Program-made: the position numbers and the translations under genes
Notes under the pieces: model-generated
What the model was told of the DNA's origin: nothing
What the model saw: the letters and a program-made list of their open reading frames with translations, nothing else
Databases searched by the model: none
Origin: Bacteroidales bacterium
GTDB lineage: Bacteria; Bacteroidota; Bacteroidia; Bacteroidales; UBA932
Assembly: GCA_017548985.1 (NCBI GenBank)
Contig: JAFYYW010000023.1
Coordinates: forward strand, 20,858 to 84,857
Direction: 5' to 3'
DNA length: 64,000 bases
In this document: positions 59,391-64,000 of the stretch, one piece after another
Layout: each line of letters opens with the position of its first letter
How positions within the stretch are numbered: the first letter of the stretch is position 1

Positions 59391-61664
59391 TCAAATGAAG
59401 TTTTCTTTTTTCAGCCGGGAACGGATGATCGAAAAGTAACTTCTCATCTGAACACCGCGGTTTATCCTGCCGAAATTGTTCATGTGGTATCGCCTGTCCA
59501 GGGTCACAAGGTCTGATTCTAATATACCAGCGCCTGACTCTCGGACGGCGATAACCCATTGTGCGGTTTCAGAACTTGATAAAGACTCCTCAAAACCTCC
59601 TACTTTGTCGAATAGGGTTTTGCGACAAAGCATACATCCGGCCAGCATCCTTCTGTAAGGTTCAGGATTGATATTCAATGAGGCACTCTGTTCGGGAGTG
59701 AGTTCTTCTGAAATAAAATCTTTAGCGAGGAAACTCAAAAGGGCTGTGGATTCATCTGACGATTCCGCCAACTTCATCGCTTTGTCCAGTGATCCGGGGA
59801 CGAAGCGGTCATCAGCATCAAGATATATAATCCATCTGCCTCTCGCTAGAGCCAGAGCGTCATTTCTGGATGCTGCCTGTCCCAAATGCCGCCTCGAAAC
59901 AATTGTTCCTACTAAAGAATGTTTATTGAAAACATCTATAGCAGTCTTCACACAGTCATCAGAAGAACCGTCATCAACAACTATGATTTCCGTATTGTAA
60001 CCAGAGTCGCAACTCAAGAGAGCCTCTTCTATGTATTTTGCGGCATTCATACATGGTATGAGTATGCTTAAATCATATAAAGGCTTGTTAATGAAATGAT
60101 TCCTTCTTATCCCCAGCAAAAAAGCCTCTAACCGTTTCTTTCCTCTTTCGGTCTCGTTCAAAAGAGTGTTGACAGATAAGCCGGACCCTTTTATATGCCT
60201 GATATCAAGCTCCTTCTCCACAATCTTATACTTCGCTCCAGACGAGATAGCCCGGACAATCCACTCGGTGTCATCTCGCATTGGCAGAGACTCGTCCAAA
60301 ACGCCAATCCTGTCAAACAGAGACTTTCTGGCAAGACAAGATCTTAAATGGAAGGCGTTGTCTTTTAATGACATATCTAATATTCTCCTTGAGCCCGCAG
60401 ATGTGTCGTCAGCCACATTGCGGTCAAGAATGAACACAATATCGGTTTCCGGATTTTTATCAAGGGCGGCGACTTGATCTGCAAGTTTGCCGGGAAGCCA
60501 CTCATCGTCCGCGTCACAAAAAGCGATCATGCGCCCCCTTGCCAATCTCAAACCATCGTTGCGAGCCTTTGCCGCACCCCTGTTTTTCGCGACACGCACA
60601 GGTATCAGCTGTTTTACATCCTTGTAACGATCGGCAAGCAAGTTGAAAGTACCGTCTGAAGAACCATCATCCACAACTATAAGTTCCATTGAATCATCTA
60701 GTTGAGGAATAATACTGTCAAGACATCTGGGTAAAGTTGAGGTGGCGTTGTAGGCGGGGATTATAATAGAAACCGTGATATCTTTCCTCGGGTCAGGATT
60801 ATTCCCGTCGTTGGTTTCGCCAAACAAAGCCTTTAAACTGAAATATGACAGTCTCTCTTTTTGAAAGTCTTTGCCGTATAATCGTTTATATACCTCATCC
60901 CACTCGTCAGCGAAATGGATGTCGTTAAAAAGCCATGGTTTAGCCCTGCCGGGGAAGTGCACAATGGCCGCGTTGTCTTTAGCATATACAAGGTCTTCTT
61001 TTCTTGCGATGCAATGTGTCATAGAGTTCCACAGGCGATAGTCGACAATCTTCACATGTCCGTCAAACACGGCATTCACAAGATCCTGCCCGGGGAACAT
61101 CAATTTCCGATCCTTGTTTTCAGAGAGAAACTCATCCCTGGCGGCGTTGAGATCCGCTTTTCTGCAAGCGTCAAGGTCATAAAGCATCACTCCGGCATTG
61201 AAATAGTTCCCGGGTTGTGACAAACCCAAAGACTCAGCGTTCCGCCGGATAAGGGAAATCATGGACGGGCCGTAGGAACATGCCGCGGCCCAATTCCCTT
61301 CTAAATCTATATCATACAATCCATCCAAGGGCTTCCTGACAAGGATATCGGCGTCAAGCCATAGTATCCGGCAGATCTCTTTAGGAATATAATCAGCGGC
61401 CATAAGCCTGAAATAGGTCTCTTTCGAGATATACGCTTTGGTGTCTGCGTTATCGAAAACGGAAGAATCAACCAGGATGCTGAAATATATTCCACCAAGG
61501 GATTCCACCAAACCCCTTAATTCGTTGTCCGCTTCTTGGGAAAGCGAGGATCGAAGCATATAAACCTGATGTGGTACAGGAGAGGGATTTGAACAGAAGA
61601 ACGAGTTCAACATCACCTCTAACGGCATCAAGTAATTATCATTGCAACTGACGAGAATATTCAT
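59391..61664 (-). CDS. Three-module glycosyltransferase: GT8 + GT2 + GT2
   Basis: The 757-residue protein has three catalytic-type modules. Residues 1-270 are GT8-like, with ILVSCNDNYLMPLEVMLNSFF, the metal motif LWLDADILV (104-106) and PGNYFNAGVMLYDLD. Residues 296-520 are a GT-A GT2 module (SIIIPAYNATSTLPRCLDSI, LIVVDDGSSDGTF, NRGAAKARNDGLRLARG, FCDADDEW). Residues from about 527 to the end are a second GT2 module (LSILIPCMNAAKYIEEALLS, IIVVDDGSSDDC, GQAASRNDALALARG, YLDADDRF). All three keep their DxD-type motifs, so each could be active. It probably builds a surface glycan by successive sugar additions. It lies 16 bases after another GT2 gene. Confidence 0.88.
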   Translation of the reverse strand: MNILVSCNDNYLMPLEVMLNSFFCSNPSPVPHQVYMLRSSLSQEADNELRGLVESLGGIYFSILVDSSVFDNADTKAYISKETYFRLMAADYIPKEICRILWLDADILVRKPLDGLYDIDLEGNWAAACSYGPSMISLIRRNAESLGLSQPGNYFNAGVMLYDLDACRKADLNAARDEFLSENKDRKLMFPGQDLVNAVFDGHVKIVDYRLWNSMTHCIARKEDLVYAKDNAAIVHFPGRAKPWLFNDIHFADEWDEVYKRLYGKDFQKERLSYFSLKALFGETNDGNNPDPRKDITVSIIIPAYNATSTLPRCLDSIIPQLDDSMELIVVDDGSSDGTFNLLADRYKDVKQLIPVRVAKNRGAAKARNDGLRLARGRMIAFCDADDEWLPGKLADQVAALDKNPETDIVFILDRNVADDTSAGSRRILDMSLKDNAFHLRSCLARKSLFDRIGVLDESLPMRDDTEWIVRAISSGAKYKIVEKELDIRHIKGSGLSVNTLLNETERGKKRLEAFLLGIRRNHFINKPLYDLSILIPCMNAAKYIEEALLSCDSGYNTEIIVVDDGSSDDCVKTAIDVFNKHSLVGTIVSRRHLGQAASRNDALALARGRWIIYLDADDRFVPGSLDKAMKLAESSDESTALLSFLAKDFISEELTPEQSASLNINPEPYRRMLAGCMLCRKTLFDKVGGFEESLSSSETAQWVIAVRESGAGILESDLVTLDRRYHMNNFGRINRGVQMRSYFSIIRSRLKKENFI

Positions 61665-61680
61665 GGCAAGCGGATACAGG

Positions 61681-62700
61681 TTACAAATTCAGTTCTCCAC
61701 GGAGCATGGCTTCGGTTGACGGGTAATCCCCATTTTTCTTGATGAAACTGAAATAACTCAGGTATGCGGAAGGGTTGTATTTGGAAAGCCACTCCGAATA
61801 ATCAGGACAAGAAAGCATAGCCGTCAGCAAAAAGATATCAACCATGCTATAGGGTTTATAATATTCCCTTACCTCATCAACAACATCGGAGAAGAAAGAA
61901 CGGATAAAATCAAACTGAAACTCATTCTCCATCACCAATTTCCGTGGCACAAAAAACAGTCTTGCCCGGCCCTTCGGAATATTCCTGGCCCTTAATTCGT
62001 CATAAAATAGGCGGAAATTCTCGAAATGACGGAACCCGGCTCCGGGCTGCGTCACAAGAGAACCTTCCCGTTGGTAGTAATGATAGAAAGGGCCGGAGAA
62101 TATATAACTCTTATCCTGAAGGATCTCAGCGAGGGATGTGAAAAAATTGTCTTCGACCCCCCCTTTAAGTAAAGGGGAGCGTATATTATTGTCGTTCAGG
62201 TATTTCAATCTATATAAACGTGTCCAGACCACGGGAAAAAAGCGGGATTGTACCAATAATGGAGAATAGAAACCCGGATCTGGTTTTATGAAGCCGAAGT
62301 CTCCGGAAGGTTTCCGGGCAGAAGGGTCATCATATTCTTTGTACCAATTCCTGTTGATTACGACGTCGTTCCCGGTTCTGATAGCGGCTTTATACATCTC
62401 TTCGATCAAGCCGGGATCTATCCAATCGTCAGAATCCATAAAATAAACGAACTCTCCCTTAGCTATATCCAAGGCAAGGTTGCGGGCGAACGGAACTCCA
62501 TGATTCTCTTCAAGCCGGATAGGACGAAACCGGTCATCTTTTCCGGAATATGATTCAATTATTTCCCAAGACCTGTCAGAGGAGCCGTCATCTATGCAGA
62601 GCACCTCAAAATCATGGAATGTTTGGGAAAGGATTGAGTCCAGACACCTTTGCAGATATCTCTCCGTGTTGTAAACAGGAACTACAACTGAGACCTTCAT
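61681..62700 (-). CDS. Glycosyltransferase family 2
   Basis: From ATG 62700 (MKVSVVVPVYNTERYLQRCLDSILSQTF) it has 339 residues. GT-A motifs: VLCIDDGSSDRSW, NHGVPFARNLALDIAKGEFVYFMDSDDWIDPGLIEEM. The C-terminal 130 residues are a variable acceptor-binding part (YYQREGSLVTQPG). The start overlaps the stop of the PqqD-like gene in an ATGA arrangement, so the two are translationally coupled; the longer start at 62715 is less likely. Product sugar unknown. Confidence 0.88.
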   Translation of the reverse strand: MKVSVVVPVYNTERYLQRCLDSILSQTFHDFEVLCIDDGSSDRSWEIIESYSGKDDRFRPIRLEENHGVPFARNLALDIAKGEFVYFMDSDDWIDPGLIEEMYKAAIRTGNDVVINRNWYKEYDDPSARKPSGDFGFIKPDPGFYSPLLVQSRFFPVVWTRLYRLKYLNDNNIRSPLLKGGVEDNFFTSLAEILQDKSYIFSGPFYHYYQREGSLVTQPGAGFRHFENFRLFYDELRARNIPKGRARLFFVPRKLVMENEFQFDFIRSFFSDVVDEVREYYKPYSMVDIFLLTAMLSCPDYSEWLSKYNPSAYLSYFSFIKKNGDYPSTEAMLRGELNL

Positions 62701-63113
62701 TTTTCGGGCCTCCATCCCTCGTCGGCATCGACCTCATGAATCGGGTCGGCGAAGAGAAGTTCCTGAATATCTTTGTAATCCTTGCATCCGGGAGTGAAAG
62801 AATCCGCTTGCGCGATCACGGGATCGATGGTAGCGGGTCTTGTGGAAAGACTATCATCAGGAACAAGAATCTCGAAATCAATCAATTTGTCAATAAAAGC
62901 GCGGATTTTATCTTCCGTTCCTTCCGGAACCCCGGGAAGCGAGGCAACCGCAAGGTTTATATCATCAACGGTCGAACCGGACAAAAGATTCTCGTATATA
63001 GCTGTCCCAAAATAGTTTATGCCATAGTAAATACCTGTAACTGAATTGATTATAATCGCAGTCCCTTCGGTAATGTCGGCGAGCATCTTGGGCTCATTAA
63101 GTTTGTATCTCAT
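62697..63113 (-). CDS. PqqD-family protein (RiPP recognition element-like)
   Basis: The 138-residue protein has the PqqD winged-helix pattern in its first 90 residues: KMLADITEGTAIIINSVTGIYYGINYFGTAIYENLLSGSTVDDINLAVASL, then RAFIDKLIDFEILVPDD. PqqD domains bind leader peptides of ribosomally made peptides, but many Bacteroidota copies lie in surface-glycan or Asn-synthetase-like clusters. The C-terminal 45 residues are acidic and not conserved. Neighbours: nucleotidyltransferase-like gene upstream, coupled GT2 downstream. No precursor peptide was found in the gaps within the window. Confidence 0.8.
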   Translation of the reverse strand: MRYKLNEPKMLADITEGTAIIINSVTGIYYGINYFGTAIYENLLSGSTVDDINLAVASLPGVPEGTEDKIRAFIDKLIDFEILVPDDSLSTRPATIDPVIAQADSFTPGCKDYKDIQELLFADPIHEVDADEGWRPEK

Positions 63114-63170
63114 ATAAAACCGGTTGTTCTAAGTACAATAACAAATAGAGTTCTGTAAATATACTCATTA

Positions 63171-64000
63171 TTATTTATGTCTCAGAGTATATCTATTCCA
63201 TAAATATTTCTTCATAACAGAAGGGACGATGCCGAAATTTGAGCCAGCGGTCAATGCGGAAATCCATAACCTTCGACTTGAGGAAGCGTGTTCTTTTGTT
63301 CCGTAAATCACATCCCTCTTGAATAAAAAATCGACAAAGTGTTTTTCAAGTTGTTTTTCGGAGAGGGAAGACTCCGGCCACTCCTCAGCAAACACACCCC
63401 GCGAAACAGATCCGACCACAGCCTCCGCGAATAGAATTTGGAATTCCGTACCGGACAAACAAGCGTTATCCCAAATAAGACCATGGCCAAGACCTTCACT
63501 CAGGTCGGCCAGGCTGTTTATATCTAAAACAAGACTCGGGTTATTATTCAAGGATCCTTTCCTGATTATAGTCTCATAAACACTAACCAAGGCCATGAAA
63601 ACCAGATCCTCCGGACAAGGAAGTTGTCCATTCGCCCTGCTTATGACACCATTGTCCCACGCCTTGTGAATATTAACCTGTTTGTCATTTACCATTGAGG
63701 ATAGAGCCGCCAAGGCGGTATCGTGTTCCGAGGCAGGCACAAGGATGCCTAAGCCCGCGATCCATCGTTGATAATCAGGGAAATAGCCCCTCATGGCCAT
63801 ATCTCCGGCCAACACATAAGGAACGCCTTTTTCTTTCAGAGATTTTTCAGCATATAATAAATTGGCCCGCGTCTGAATCTCTTTGAACCGGCAATAAGAC
63901 AACACGCCATTCAACCGTGGTGTCACCTCATCCGGAAACACAAGAGAGGGGTGATCTTTCATTATGTGGGCCAGAAGAACAATACTCCTTATAGGCGCCC
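63171..64000 (-). CDS. Nucleotidyltransferase-like protein (NTP_transf_5 type), probably partial
   Basis: The readable part has 263 residues from ATG 63962. The frame stays open to the edge (…APIRSIVLLAHIMKDHPSL), so the true start may be outside. KEIQTRANLLYAEKSLKEKGVPYVLAGDMAMRGYFPDYQRWIAGLGILVPASEHDTALAAL follows the NTP_transf_5 layout, in which a helix is followed by a LKG-x-A-L-type strand and a D-x-D-L-type metal site. Here those positions read AGD and AGLGIL, so the metal-binding aspartates seem altered. Such proteins accompany PqqD domains and lasso-type or glycan clusters. Catalytic activity is doubtful. Confidence 0.6.
   Translation of the reverse strand, partial: APIRSIVLLAHIMKDHPSLVFPDEVTPRLNGVLSYCRFKEIQTRANLLYAEKSLKEKGVPYVLAGDMAMRGYFPDYQRWIAGLGILVPASEHDTALAALSSMVNDKQVNIHKAWDNGVISRANGQLPCPEDLVFMALVSVYETIIRKGSLNNNPSLVLDINSLADLSEGLGHGLIWDNACLSGTEFQILFAEAVVGSVSRGVFAEEWPESSLSEKQLEKHFVDFLFKRDVIYGTKEHASSSRRLWISALTAGSNFGIVPSVMKKYLWNRYTLRHK

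Overview
The window looks like a chromosomal segment of a Bacteroidota member, most likely order Bacteroidales. The support is gene content (phosphate-selective OprO/OprP-type porin, LptC-like lipoprotein, PpiD-like foldase, YeiH exporter, DUF5106-type thioredoxin lipoprotein, LuxR-type HTH of the Bacteroidota kind), -7 promoter boxes of the form TAnnTTTG (for example at 11855, 22108-, 38484, 43102 and 54476) and few Shine-Dalgarno sequences. Base composition is near balanced. No tRNA, rRNA, CRISPR array, transposase or replication origin was seen.

Layout. 1-1.1 kb: end of purD and folD, closed by a strong terminator. 1.2-9.1 kb: a co-directional block built around phosphate: a DUF47/PhoU-like protein, a degenerate Pit-type phosphate permease fused to a DNA-binding HTH, a phosphate-selective porin, a lamin-tail lipoprotein, a divergent CYTH-like protein, a canonical CYTH protein, a DASS anion symporter and MgtC. 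9.2-10.8 kb: secreted M28 peptidase. 10.8-18.4 kb: aroC (-) diverging from a suf operon (sufB, sufC, short sufD) that is split by an AT-rich type II restriction-modification pair plus pnuC, then ispE. 18.4-22.1 kb: a six-hairpin-glycosidase-like protein and a C69 dipeptidase. 22.1-27.9 kb: a five-gene tripartite efflux operon (ATPase, two FtsX permeases, HlyD adaptor, TolC) behind a promoter with a YtrA-like operator. 28.2-34.3 kb: queH, a small membrane protein, two tandem NSS transporters, folA-thyA-galM. 34.3-44.8 kb: thioredoxin lipoprotein, a large HExxH/propeller/barrel protein, YeiH exporter cassette, galK, an exo/endonuclease-like protein, ychF and a small lipoprotein. 44.9-54.3 kb: an envelope/repair operon on the minus strand (mfd, coaX, outer-membrane protein, TPR protein, lptC-like) followed by ppiD-like. 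54.5-59.4 kb: ruvB, an Ntn hydrolase, and fumarate reductase/succinate dehydrogenase A and B without a cytochrome b gene. 59.4-64 kb: two glycosyltransferase genes (one a three-module fusion), a PqqD-family protein and a nucleotidyltransferase-like protein running off the edge.

The two most interesting signals are (i) a putative membrane phosphate sensor/transcription factor, made from a Pit-permease scaffold whose signature residues are mostly lost and a C-terminal HTH, encoded in a phosphate/polyphosphate-flavoured operon; and (ii) short, GC-rich, partly palindromic repeat elements that sit in frame inside at least five protein genes (aroC, sufD, ispE, the six-hairpin gene, queH) and between genes of several operons, reminiscent of Rickettsia palindromic elements.

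All family assignments are from reading the translated sequence; no database search was run.
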